A stretch of DNA of 64,000 nt from Tetrahymena elliotti 4EA (lineage: Eukaryota; Ciliophora; Oligohymenophorea; Hymenostomatida; Tetrahymenidae), in contig JH720295.1 in assembly GCA_000231825.2 (NCBI GenBank), positions 1,392,771 to 1,456,770 on the forward strand, in the 5' to 3' direction. Shown here in pieces: positions 50,901 through 62,991 of this stretch. The first letter of the stretch is position 1. Each line of letters starts with the position of its first letter. The position numbers and the translations under genes were made by a program. Under the pieces are notes generated by a model. It saw nothing but the letters and a program-made list of their open reading frames with translations, did no database searches and was not told the DNA's origin.

Positions 50901-53900
50901 ATTCAAAAGCATGCATTATGCATTTCTTTGTTTATTAGAACATTTAATTTTACATTTAATAAATGTTTATTGACATATTTTTGAAATCATAGATTTAAAT
51001 CGGATTATGTCCTAAGGGAAGAAAAGATAGAGATAGTGCTAATTGGTCTTAACCTATTTCTTTATAAGCAGCAGATGGAGTTTTTATCATTTAGGATAAA
51101 GTAAAATTTGATTATTTAACTCTTTTTTGCTAAATAGTATTTTTGGAAAATAGAAATCTGATTATAGGAATTAATTTGAGTTTGGAATTACAATAGAAAG
51201 TGCACCTGGATTTTGGAGCAGATCTAAGATTATTTGCATAACACCAAGATACATGATAAGAAATGAATCAAGTTATGATATTATTTTAAAGCAAAATAAA
51301 TCTAATTACAAGGATAACAGCAAAGAGCATTGCTTGTTGGAAGGTAAACATGAAAATAGCAAAGTCAGTGTTAAAAATTTCTATTGGTCTGACTATAAGC
51401 TTCCTCAAGAGTGCATTATTCAATTACTGGGATAAAGAATAAATGAGGAAACCTTTCAAGAATTTAAAAATACTACAACAAATAAATTCAGAATAGATAA
51501 AGTAATTAAAAATTAATTCAGCTTAATTTATATTTCTTTAATATAAGGTTGGAGACATAGCTGTTAAAATTAAGCTTGATTAGGATATTCAAGGCGATGA
51601 AGACATGCAATATCTCAAAATTAGTACTTAGCTGGAAGATAATATTTTTATTGTCACAATTATGAACGAAGATAAAATGAATCCTCCTTTCTTCATAGAA
51701 AATTAGACAAAGCATGAAATTTACTATGGCTAACATATTTAAGAAACAAAAAAGCTTTGGTGTCTAAGAAGGAAAAAATAAGAAATGAAGTAAATATCCA
51801 CTCAAGTTTTATATCCAGGAGAAAAGAAAAAGTAATTCTATCTATCTAAATTATTTCCTTTTAATTAAAAACATTCTAAACTAAAAAAGGTTTACTTGGG
51901 ATGAATGGGTAGTAGAAAACGACCATATTTTAGGCGTTGAAATAGAAAATGAAACTGTTTATTATAATATTGATAAAATCAAAGATTACCCTCCTATCAA
52001 AATCAGAGAATCAGCTGATGAACTCAACAAAAAAGTAAAATTTGCAAATTTCATTTAAAAAAATATTTAATATTCCAAATTTCAACTCATCATCAAACAA
52101 ACCCTTACTATTTTTTAAAACAAAAATTAATAAAATGTTACATAAATTTGGATTCTAAAAATAATTACATTTAAAAGTAAATTGAGACTAATAAACAAAT
52201 AAAGAATGAATAAATAAATAAATGCATTCATTGTATGTATATCTAATTCATTAGACACACTTAAAATAGACTTTTGATAAATAATTTTATAAATTAAGTC
52301 AAAAAATATCTAAACAGAATTTAATAAAGAATCAAAAAAATAAATTGAGAGATAGAAAGATAAATAGTTTAACAAATAAATGACTAGCTTATTTTTGAAT
52401 AAACAAATATCTGATATTGATAAATGAATGAATACATTTTTTAGATAGTTATTAAGTTTATTTGTAGAAATATTTAAAATGATGTGAAATAATAATTAGA
52501 AACAAGTTTATTAATTATTTAATTAATTAATTTACTAAAATAAATTAGAAAGCTATAAATAAGAAGTTCCTCTATAAAAAAGGAAAGATTCGTCTTAAAT
52601 ATAAGGCAGTTGATTAGTATACAACTATGTTTGTGATCTTGGATGTCTTTTAACAAAAGATGAAAGTTTATGATGAGAAAAAAGAAGTATCTGGGGAAGT
52701 TATCAGTTTGAAGGTAATTAAATTAGGTTGTTATTTTATTTAAACTTTTTTCATGTTTAAAGGGAGCTAATATTGAAGATGTTAGAGATTAATAGTTTTT
52801 GATGATAAAAGGAAATCAACACTTTTACTTTGAAGCTATTTCTGAGAAAGAAGCTAAGGAATGGACTGAATATTTATGGAGAGCCATTCTTTTAACTACT
52901 CCTGACTTAGTTTAATTTAAGATTGAGCCTATGGAAAGAACAAAGGTAAAATTAATTTAATATTATTAGATTTATTAATCATGTTCTTCTTCTTTCTTTT
53001 TATATAGGTTTTGTGCTTCTATCAGGTAAAATATGAGGATGAAATGAATTAAAATAATGAGAATCAGCAAGGAGATATCAATAACGATAAAATGCTGTTG
53101 GAAAATGATGAAGAAGATAATTAAGAATAAGATAAAGCTCAAACAACATTTATATTTAAAATAACAAACACAGTAGGAATTTCATTTATTGACAACATTC
53201 CCAAAGAAATTTTACAAATTTCTTTTAAGAATCTTAACTTAATCTATTCTCTTAGCAATGAGTAGGAAGATAAAATTAGAAAAAATATATTAGATGATAT
53301 AGACAATAATCCTAACTTCATGAATAACAATAATGGTCAAACTCCTAATCAAAACTCTTTGATAGTTAATACTTAATTGCAAAATAACTTAGCAAATAAT
53401 CTTCAAAATAACACAACTAATCCAATGAAAGATAACTAAATGATCAGTGTGACATAAAATCAAAACTAATGTAAATTATACACTAATTTTCAAAATTATT
53501 TTTAATTTAAAATCAAATAAACAACAAAAACAGAGAGTCTCATAAACAATGAACAAGAAGTAAATCAAAGAATAACTGCAAATCAGAGAGCCTTGCTTTC
53601 ACTTCAAATGGATTCTATAATTATTAATAACTAAATAGAAAACACGTAATTCCCTGTAATCCTAGCTCCAACCAAAAGAAAAACTGGAGACCCATTCTTC
53701 ATAATATCTGTTCTCTGGAAAAACCATGTCTAAAAGAACAATTAAAATAAAAACAAAAATAACAAACTTGTTTCTTATATCCATCAAACTAGCTTTTATG
53801 TTGACACAATAGAAATTAGAATAGATGATCATATCCTTGATACTGCTATCTCCTACTTTAATTAAGTAAACAACACTAAATAATTAACTTTTTATTTAAT

Positions 53901-55810
53901 CCACCAATTTAAACCTGGCAGGCATAAAAAAATACAAATAAAACTTTAACTTTAATAAAATTTAGTCAGTTAGTTAGTCAGTTTTTGTTTAAAATAAAAC
54001 ACAAAAATAAACCTACTAGAATAATTAATTTTTGTTGAATTTGAATTTAAAAATTAATAACACAAGATTGTTAAGATATTCTTAAATAATTTTACTATTT
54101 CAGTAGAATAAAATTAATTTTGATTTTAAAAAAGAGTTTTTAAGTTGAATAATAAAATAAACTTTTTTTAAATGAAATAAATAGGTGAGGAATATAATTT
54201 CCACAAAAAATAATTCTGATAGTTTTGCTGAGTTAAGAATTTATAAATTTGAAGATCTAGAGGATAGATTGTCAAGTGCATTTGATAATTAGAACAATAA
54301 TAATTAGATTTTAAATTATATTAAGAACTTGAGAGTTGAGCCTATAGATATTTGTTTTACTTTCAGAAGTTCTCCAGGACATTCTTTGACAGCTTCGACT
54401 AAGAATATTATTGGTGACTTTGGTTTGACTTTAGCTAGTATTGATTAAGCTAAAATCAAGTTGAGTTAGCTTCTTATGACTCACATATTTGGTTCTATAA
54501 AGGATATTTTTACAAGAATAACTAAGCATTTTAGTTAGTAATTTATGAGACAACTCTATAAGCTTTTAGGTTCTTTTGATTTTCTTGGAAATCCCGTTTC
54601 TTTAATTGAAAATTTAGGTAAATTTATTTTTAGTTAGCTTTACTGTATTTAATTTTAATGTAACCAACAATCTATCTATAGGAACAAGTGTTGTTGATAT
54701 GCTTTATTAGCCTTTCTATGCCTTAGTAAAAGGTAAAAGTGGTTATAAATTTGGTGAGAAATTTGCTATTGGTGCTGTTAATTTGATTTCAAGTAGTATT
54801 TCTGGTGTTTATAAGACAATCAACAAAGTAATTTATTTACTTTTTTTATTTCATTAAAAATGAATGAATAAAAAATATTATTTTAGATTATTGGTACAAT
54901 CATGAAATTATTAGCAAGCTTTACTCTCCATAAGCAATATATTCATAGCAGATAAATTAGATTAAATAGAACTATTAAGAATGTGAAGGAAGGAATCATT
55001 ATTGGCTTAAAAAATTTCTTTATTGATTTATGGTAAACTTTAACTGGGATATTTAGAAGACCTGTATCAGAGGCAAAACATGGAGGAATATTAGGTTTCT
55101 TTTTAGGTCTTTATTAAGCATTAGTCTCAGTTTTTATCCGCCCAACTGTTGCCATGTATGATTTAATCACCACAATCATTCAGGTAAATTAACAATTTAA
55201 TAATTAAAAAATTTTTCATACAATTATTTATTTCTAGGGATTATAAAATACTGCATAATACGAAGAACATATTATGGATACAAGAAGTAGACCAATCAGG
55301 CAATTTGGAGATAATAAACAATTAATCCCTTATGAATTCAAAGCAGCTATTGGAGTTGATATCATCAAAAGATATAAATTAAAAATATTTGAACATGAAA
55401 CTATCCTTTTCTTTGATGAATTAATTATTAAAAAACTTAAAAAGAAAAATATAGAATCACAAATTATACTTTCCGACATTAGAATAGTCTATGTCAAAGT
55501 AAATCTTTCTTTCTTTTATTTATTTATTTACTTATGATTTTATTAATGATAAAATGAAATGAAATAGAAACATAGCTCAATTGCTTACAAGAAGATCATG
55601 CTGCATAAAATAAAAAAGATTAAATATGATGAATCTAGCAGAAGAATGAAAATAAAAATGCATGTACCTGTTAAAAGAGTTTGTGTTCGCTAGAAATTTG
55701 ATATTTATTTGAAATATGAAAGCAAGGAAAGAGCTCAACTGCTATTAGAATAGATAATAAAATATTAAAGTCTTTAACGTATTCCATAATTTGAAGTTAA
55801 GCTAAACTGA
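32093..55810 (+). CDS. Giant VPS13-family bridge-like lipid transfer protein
   Basis: One gene of about 24 kb with roughly 40 small introns; provisional exons sum to about 5,400 residues (an estimate). VPS13 proteins form a long hydrophobic groove that moves phospholipids between membranes at contact sites. Confirmed exons: 32093-32350, 32452-32904 and the set 52549-52713, 52763-52945, 53008-53865, 54185-54617, 54682-54827, 54887-55183, 55238-55498, 55568-55810, all frame-consistent. In order: chorein N-terminus (GEIELNNLELKPDVL, IKIPWKNLRTE), long groove region, VAB-type repeats with conserved Asn, a PH domain, VPS13_C (VGISFIDNIPKEILQISF), ATG2-like C-terminus (YKLLGSFDFLGNPVSLIENL) and a second PH-like end. 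Unusually it carries several N/Q- and K/E-rich insertions. The Met at 32093 follows in-frame TGA codons, but the first 30 residues align poorly, so the start is uncertain. Confidence 0.9.
41822..42320 (+). other. Acidic then lysine-rich insertion in the VPS13-like protein
   Basis: This exon codes first an acidic stretch (FDEISTFDQNVDENQNI, NFDQIEENEAPKEEENTG) and then a strongly basic one (IKKKEKNNQKNNEKHKSKHK). Such a charged, probably disordered segment is not part of the VPS13 fold. Exon borders here are approximate. Confidence 0.7.
46240..51840 (+). other. VAB/SHR-BD region of the VPS13-like protein
   Basis: Several beta-rich repeats with the Asn-centred motif of the VPS13 adaptor-binding region are visible: YMIINKTGLPVEI near 46370, YLILNNSGYKEVKIREYGL near 49900 and CITPRYMIRNESSYDIILK near 51240. 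This region binds Pro-x-Pro adaptors that place VPS13 on particular organelles in yeast. A large disordered exon (47090-48408) interrupts it. Confidence 0.8.
47090..48408 (+). other. Large low-complexity exon inside the VAB region
   Basis: An uninterrupted 1.3-kb exon coding mostly polar residues (N, Q, S, K), for example QGRPQTSLHNIRPKNRSNSS, with a Gly run (KKTGGGGASFF) and a lysine-rich end that returns to VPS13-like sequence at IKRIQLDHVGKILIPLKLDK. Exon edges are approximate. Confidence 0.7.
52549..52945 (+). other. Internal PH domain of the VPS13-like protein
   Basis: Two exons code a compact PH fold: KKFLYKKGKIRLKYKAVDQ, TMFVILDVFQQKMKVYDEKK, VSGEVISLKGANIEDV, HFYFEAISEKEAKEWTEYLW. 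The final helix with its invariant Trp is clear. PH domains bind phosphoinositides or proteins. It sits between the VAB repeats and VPS13_C, whereas in animal and fungal VPS13 the PH domain is at the far C-terminus. Confidence 0.88.
54185..55183 (+). other. VPS13_C / ATG2-type C-terminal helices
   Basis: Three exons code the most conserved VPS13 tail: LRVEPIDICFTFRSSPGHSL, LYKLLGSFDFLGNPVSLIEN, MLYQPFYALVKGKSGYKFGE, LTGIFRRPVSEAKHGGILGF, FIRPTVAMYDLI. These amphipathic helices dock to membranes and lipid droplets in VPS13/ATG2 proteins. Confidence 0.93.
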
Positions 55811-56679
55811 CTAATCAATCAATCTATCTATTTTGGTAGAATTTTGATTTCTTGAATAAAGAATCATTATTATTAAAGCAAATTATGCTGTTTATCTTCC
55901 GAAATATAATTCCAATATAAAATTTCTGTATTGCAAAAAAAATTTTTGATAGTATAAGACAAGCAAGCTCACTATCAAGAGAATAAAAAAATAATAAAGA
56001 AAAGAATGAATGAATAATTAAATAAATATATTTATAAATAAATTTCAAAGAATAAAATAGTATTTATCTAAATGTAAAAATTAAATATATAAAATAACTA
56101 TTAAATTTTCCATATTCAAACAATCTCAATTTTGTTTACTTATTTTGTGTATTCATCTGTCTACAAAAATAAATCATCATTCCAAAAAAATTTATATCTA
56201 TTAAATAACATTTTCTTTGATAAGATCAGAAAATATTTTACTTTCTTGTTAAAAAATATGAATTTTACTTTGAAATTAAAAATAATAAAAAATAATTAAA
56301 GTTTGAAATGGAAATATGAACACAAAGTAGTTAGTAAATTGTAGAAACAGATAATTAATAGATTTAATTAATTCATTTAATTTTAGTTTTGATATAATTA
56401 AATTGATATTATAAATTTATGCTAATTTAATTCTATGTTTTTAAATATCTTCTACTTACTTAATATAGTTCTTCTCCATCAACCAATAAATAATTGAATG
56501 AACTGAAGAATCAAGTATTTAATTAATTTTCTATTTATTTGTTTTTTTAGTTTTTTTTTTGTTTGATGGATTTATCAAAATGAATAAATGCCTAAAGAAT
56601 TGGATCATGAAAAGTTAGTTCATTCAATCTTTAAATCTGATTATATATAAATATAAGATAAATAAGAAATATGATTACT
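55811..56679. other. Intergenic between convergent genes
   Basis: Spacer between the 3' ends of the VPS13-like gene (+) and the MFS transporter (-). AT-rich and without a supported gene; a 75-codon open frame on the minus strand (55824-56048) is hydrophobic only because the DNA is T/A-rich. Confidence 0.55.
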
Positions 56680-59443
56680 TCATTATATATAATTTAATTC
56701 TGTATTTTCTTACTCAGTATATCCGTCAGGTTATTTTCTATTTTCAATTATCCAAACAATAATTAAAATAACAATTCCAACTGAACTCATTATGCCAAAA
56801 AGAATGAATGGAGCAATCTTTTATAAAAAGTATTTTTAAATATTTAATTAAATTAAATAAATTTATTTATTTACAATTGTCCAGTGATCAAAAAGATATC
56901 CTCCAATAACTGCACAAATAAATATGCCCAAAACACTAACTAAACTGGCTAATCCTGTAATATATCCTCTATGGTTGGCCTCAGAGTATTTATTAATTAA
57001 GTATTAAGATGAAGTGTATAACCCGCTCATTCCAGACCCTAAAATACAAATTGTTAAATATGAGTACCAGTTATTAGGACCACTAGTAGCTCCAACCATC
57101 ATGAAACATCCTAAAATTATTAAACAAATATAAATCTTTAAATAAAATCATAAGAAAAATCCAAAAGTTTGTAAAAGAAAAATAATTTGTTTTATTTTGA
57201 AAAATAAAATAGTAAATTATTAGAAAACAATTATTATTTTTTTCAAGATACAAATATTTTAGTTATAAATCAACATATCTCTGATTAAAGAATCAGATGA
57301 AATAAAAAATATTTGTTTTCTATCTTTTTTTACATTTAATATTTAAAAGAAAATTATTATTAAATAGCTAACTGAATCTCAAATTGTATTTTAGATTAAA
57401 TCAACCAGATCAATCAAGTTGATGTTTCTTTCTATCTTTCATAAATTTCTAAAGAATCACCAATTTGAAATATCCATCTATCTATCTATCTGTCTGTCTG
57501 TCTTTTTTTTTGATTAATTCACTTTCAAAAATCGAATATTTAAATTTTGAACAGGAATGTTTATTCGAGTTTAAAAGAAAAGTGAATTATTTTCATAATC
57601 AGACAATATATTTTTTTAGAAAGGATCATTAATTCGATATTTTTTGAGAATTAAATGAAAATATTTTTTAATTTTTCAATATTTTCTTATATTTTGAATT
57701 TTTGTTAAAAAAAAAAAATTAAAAAATCATGCTGTCTTTTATTGAATGATTCCAATCTGGTTTTCTTTTGTAAGGAATAATTCAATCTATCTTATTAAAG
57801 AGGATTTTATAGCAGAGAAAATTGTATTTTAATATTTTTATGATGAATCTTATGTGTGAGTAATATTCGGGGGAGATTATATGAATCAATTTAGAAGGAA
57901 AATCAATTAGATAGTTAAGAAAAATTATTAAATCTTTAATTGAGCCAAAAGATTTTTCTGTCAGTGGTGAGTTTGAAACAAATTAAAAGAAGTAAATTAA
58001 GTATTATCAAAAAATGAATTGAGTTATTTAAAGGTTGTAATTCTGTTAAATAGAGAAAAGGATAAATATTTACCTAACATTGTGAGAACAAACATTATGA
58101 AATGAGTTATGTATTTAGATGTTTTTTCTAAGAATATTCCATAAAATATACTAAAAACAAGAATGACTGTATATGATACACCTGAAAGAGTGGCAGCTTT
58201 AATATTGGCTTCATCATAGTCTTCAATATACTAAAAAAATGTAAATATATAATGAATAATTAGGTTTATTGAGGTATTGTTTTTACATGATTAGACCAAA
58301 GAACCAAAAACAATGTGAGGAGGATACTGTCACCTCTGGCTAAGAAATTAGTTACATATCCAATTAGTATCCATGGGTTTTTAGCAGAGCGAACTCCAAC
58401 TTTAATCATTTGAACAAATCCTCTTTTTTCAACAACTGATTTTTCTTTATCTAATTTAAAATATAAATATTAATTAGATTATCAATTTATTGAAATATGT
58501 TTGTGAATTTTTATGATAAAACCCACAAATAAAGCTAAGTTAATTATATTCATAATATATTTTATATATTACCTATGTAATATACTCCACTCTTTAACAG
58601 ATAGCACATTAAACATCCAGCTGCAAAGTAGAAAGAAGAAATTAGCCAATAGATACCTTTTATATTCATAGAATTCTATAAACCATTATTAATTATTTCT
58701 ACTGAAGCAACAGCTCCTAAGCTTGCTAGAATTACATTAACTGCAGCTCCTTTTCCCTTTATTTATTTTAACAAGAAAGATTAGATGTGAGATAAATATA
58801 ATTAAATGTTTTTTATTTTATAATTTAGTTTACTTTAGTTGTATTTGTTACATAATCTGCTAGTAGAGGGATAATAGAAATAGTGATAGCTCCATGAGCA
58901 TATAAAATTCTAATAAGAAGATAAGTGGGATAAATGTTGTTGCTTAGAGGCATTAAACATAAAGCCAAAGTAACTATACATATTCCATAAAATAAAGTAA
59001 TTCTCCTACCAAATTTATCACAAACTATTCCCATAATAGGAGCAAATATTATCTTAGTTACTATATCAGCTAATAATAAGTTGGCATTTTAAGATCCTTG
59101 GTCTTTCTTTTCTATATTAAACTGAAAAATGTGTTAGTTAATAAAACAAATATGAAAGCTAATTTACTTCTTATTGGATCAACATTGGCTAAAGAGATTC
59201 TGCTGTAACAAATATAAAAGCTAATAGAAAATAATGAAACAATAGACCAATATAATTCTTCAAAGTAATTCCTTCTTAAAGTTAAATATGATTCCAAAAA
59301 ATACTAATCTAGTTCAAAACAGGACATTTGCAGACTCTTATATTCCCATCAGTCTAGTCTTGAGATATATTTGATATTTTCAAATCAGAAGTATTTATTT
59401 AACCTCTCTCTGCCTATTCCTATTCTACATATCCATTTTTCAT
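56680..59443 (-). CDS. Major facilitator superfamily transporter
   Basis: 480 residues, about 12 membrane segments, from seven exons read right to left: 59168-59443, 58834-59121, 58573-58756, 58287-58450, 58074-58230, 56875-57110, 56680-56817 (phases 0, 0, 1, 0, 1, 0). The cytosolic N-terminus MKNGYVEQEQAERGQINTSD leads into NYIGLLFHYFLLAFIFVTAE. The MFS signature loop GIVCDKFGRRITLF follows helix 2, and KGKGAAVNVILASLGAV and GSGMSGLYTSSQYLINKYSE, then HRGYITGLASLVSVLG, correspond to the two halves. The protein ends PDGYTEQENTELNYIQ. This start is preferred over a shorter one at 59327 in another frame because it gives a hydrophobic first helix and a standard TTTTTCAG acceptor. The 963-nt fifth intron is unusually long. 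Substrate unknown. Confidence 0.88.
57473..57503. repeat. (TATC)n(TGTC)n microsatellite in an intron
   Basis: Tandem TATC units pass into TGTC units and then a T run, inside the long intron of the MFS gene. Confidence 0.9.
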
Positions 59444-60934
59444 CTTATTCAAAGATATTCTACTTTCCTTTATTCTTCTTCTTTTGCTTTCTTTTACTTA
59501 TCGTTTATATTGCTTTGGTTTTATAATTTTTTAATAGAAAATCTATCTTTATTACTTTTCAATTCACTTTATTAATACATATATTTTAATGAAAAAGATC
59601 TGTAATCTAGCAGAATTTATCAATATTTTCAATTAAATTCAAATCAGCTAATAAACTGACATATTTTTGTTTTGCTTATTTTCTTCTTTGTTCTTAAAAA
59701 TATCTAGAAATTATCTATAATCCTATAAAAGAATACTTATAACATCTATCTAATGACAAATAAACAAAATTACTATAAATTCTTGACCATAAAATAGAAT
59801 AAATATAGCTTCTTTTAAATTTTCTATTTTTTAATTTAACAAAATAGTATATATTTTATATGAATTTCATTTAAATTAATTTATTAATAAACTGAAAAAA
59901 AGAAATTTCTTTAATATTTGTTTTCTGAAATATAAATCCTAACTTTAAAAAATTAAATAAAAATAGATAGATTGATTTAAATAAAAATAATTAATATACT
60001 GCATTGCAGTACCAATCAGCATTTAATATTTAAGCCTCAAAAAATTTCAAAACTATTTTGCAGAATATTTTTTACTTTAAAATCTTAATATTTTTTAGGA
60101 TAAATTTATTTTTGGAATACTAGGCAGATAACTTAAAAAAAAAAAATTTGAATAAAGAAGAATAAATTTATTTTGTTTTTACTTCAAAATAAGAATAAGA
60201 CATTTTAATACATAAAGTTAAATTCAAGTTAATCTATGAGTAAGTTATTCATGTTTGTTTTCTTTTTTTTAGAGAACTATGTGAATTTATATCTTAAAAG
60301 AAAGTATTAATTTTGGTAGATTTTAAAAGATTAGAATTTTATTAAATAAAATCCAAACCTTTTTCTTCATTTGTTTATTATCTAATTAAAAATTAATTCT
60401 AAATAAATAGGTAATTGATAGAATATTAACTAATTGAAACTCTAAAAAAATAATAACATTAATATTGCTTGATGGTATAACAGAAATATTTTATTAAATC
60501 AAAATTGGATTTTAATTTGATTATTAATTCCCTAAGAAGAATTCTTTTTAAATTTTGAAAATTAATTTAGATTATTTATGTAGAAATTCTTTTCCTTGTT
60601 ATTTTTTGAAAACTGTTTCTTGGGTATTTTCTAATCATCAATAAATATTAACACTTTATTTCGAATGATTCAAATTATTTTGCAAATCTCTCTCTCTCTT
60701 TTACACACACTATTTGCTATTTAAATGTAACATCGGATTTAAAAGTTATCTATAAATAATTCAAGTTAATATCATCAATCAGTTAGTTAATATTCATTAA
60801 TTAAAGTAAAAATAAACAAATAAATATGGATTTAAATGAATATTTCACTAAAAAACAGAAATTTAAAAAAGTGTTTATTTAGAATGAATATTTAGTAATC
60901 TGTATTTTTACTGAGTTAATTTTTGTGTGATTGA

Positions 60935-61480
60935 AAGGAAGGAATTAATTTGAGTCTTAATTTTTGGGATTTAGTGAAGTGTTGTCTATCAAAGATAAAT
61001 AATAATTACTTTGATAAAAAAATAGTAGAAAATGGAATTGAATTTTCTAATATTAGATTTGTAAATTAAAACATACAAAAATGCTCAAATAACTTATTCT
61101 TTATTAAAGTCAAGAAAGATATTAATTTATTTTTTAATGAAAAATTAGAAAATTGTAATATTATTCTTACCACATTTTATCTATAAATAACCTAATTCCT
61201 ATTACAAGATAATAAATTATTTGTGCATGTTAAAAAATATTAAAATATTATTTTTCAATATAAAAACGAGGTTTAAATTTTTTTATTTACTAGTATATAT
61301 TCGAAAGAATATTATTATATAATATGTTTGTTACAAACAACTTTCGAATAGCTGAAAAGAAAATCTTTAAATTAGGGAAGGTAACATCAATAAAGAATAT
61401 TGAAAGATGAATTAATTATTGGTTATAAATTCACAAATAAATAGGTATTTGAAAAGGTTAGCCTGAAACAACTCTTTTGA
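60935..61480 (+). pseudogene. Open frame of 181 codons without a start codon (doubtful)
   Basis: Open between two TGA codons when TAA/TAG are read as Gln, but no ATG occurs in frame. The translation includes INLSLNFWDLVKCCLSKINN and VENGIEFSNIRFVNQNIQKC, faintly LRR-like, then becomes A/T-driven. With one stop codon in AT-rich DNA, runs of this length arise by chance fairly often, so this may be a decayed gene, a lost exon or noise. Confidence 0.25.
61298..61350. repeat. Nested inverted repeat
   Basis: Outer arms TATTCGAAAG (61298-61307) and CTTTCGAATA (61341-61350) pair perfectly over 10 bp. Inside, TGTTTG (61325-61330) and CAAACA (61334-61339) pair around a TTA loop. The two stems stack into one cruciform or hairpin. 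Confidence 0.85.
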
Positions 61481-62991
61481 TTAGAGTTTAATAAATTAAA
61501 GAGGAAATTTTGAGATTTATAATAACTTTAATTATTAGTTTTTTTATCTAATAAATTAAGAGAAGGAGTAAAAAATAAGAAGTGAATTTATGGTTATAAA
61601 TTGAGTGCTGATTTTTCATAATCTTGTCAATAAATTTTCGTATAAATGAGCACAAACATGAATATGTGAGCTAATCAATTACTTTTCAGAGCAAATAAAA
61701 AATTGATGGTAATCTTAATTTGTTAACTTCACAAGCCTTAAATTAAATAAAAAATACAATTTTTTGTAAAGAGCTAGATAGCATTAAAAATATCTGAAGT
61801 TCTTAGCTTTACATTCCAGTAAGTATTTATTCATAGAAAAAATTCCGTAGTATTTAAAAATGTATTCTTTAAAAAGATGAGTATACAGTTTTATCATAGT
61901 ATATTTGTTTTCTTTCTTCAGTTGTTTTGATTGTAGTTTTGTTAGCAATTAAAAGATAAGTCTAAGATGGGTTATTTCAGTTTTCTTAAATGTTTTTTAG
62001 GCATTTTAAGATAAAATTATTAAAAATAAAGCTACTATATTTTACAATCTAAATTAAAAAATAAAGCTCAAATAAATGTAAGTTATTTCAAGTTTTTAGA
62101 TAATATTATTAGAATAAATTATAAAATTTTGTATATTTGTATTAAATAATCATAGCATCAAATAAAGCAAAAAAATATAAAGAATAGGTAGGATATATCA
62201 GTTAGCTTTGGGTAGTTAATAATTTGTAAACCCAGCTTGTAAACGAAGAAAGAAATTAAACTATTATTTTTATTACACTTTGTAAAAATAGAGATTCTTT
62301 TTAATTAAAGATTGATATTTTTCGGCTTCAAGGACTTTTTTTCCTTTTTCTTATCAAAAAAGATTTGTTATAATTCTAAAAAAACAGATGCCATATAAAT
62401 TCATACAATAAACTAAAAAAATTCAAAACTAAGTCAAAAAGCTAGCATGTTTTATCTTAGTTCTAGATAAATTTGAGGGTTTATCTTTTCATTATTACTT
62501 TATTTAATTCAAAATGAAATAACTTTTGTTGGCATTCTAATATTTATAGTTTGTAACAATTAAAGTAATAAAAAAATTCTTTTTACCTAAATCAGTTAGA
62601 AATTTATATTAGAATTGAGACAACTTTAATCAAATGAAATAACAAAGTTTCGAAAAATATTGTTTTTAGTGTTTACATAATTAAATTATTTAATTAATAT
62701 TTGTTAAAATATTGAGTGAGACTGAGCTTCTTAAATAAATGTTACTGTAAATATAAAGAATATTTGAAAAAACTTTAATGGTTGGTTGAATCACTGTAAT
62801 TTGTTAGATCTATGATTAATTCCAAGCAAAACAATACTTGAAAAGTCAATTGTGATTATTTTAATTATTAATGTAGTTTTTTTTTTCTTCATAATTATCT
62901 TTGATTTAGGTTTTCGAAACCACATAGAGTTGATAGAAGATTATAGAAATTAATTAATTTAGAAATACAATCTTAAAATCGACAAACAATT

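Larger units (their letters stand above)
59444..62991. other. Long intergenic region, possible gene remnant
   Basis: 3.5 kb between divergent genes, the largest gap in the window. The first part should be the MFS promoter. Two items stand out and are listed separately: a TGA-free frame at 60935-61480 and a nested inverted repeat at 61298-61350. A CT run (60691-60700) and ACACACAC lie near 60700. No complete gene could be built. Confidence 0.5.

Noticed and set aside
57473..57503. Regular short repeats that could suggest an array.
   Set aside because: Plain tetranucleotide microsatellite with no spacers; not a CRISPR array.
58825..59034. The MFS exon taken alone as a small protein.
   Set aside because: It is exon 2 of the seven-exon transporter; splice sites on both sides keep the frame.
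59112..59327. Alternative MFS start in another frame (MSCFELDQYF…).
   Set aside because: It gives a charged first segment and needs an odd acceptor; the chosen frame from 59443 gives a proper first helix and a standard acceptor.
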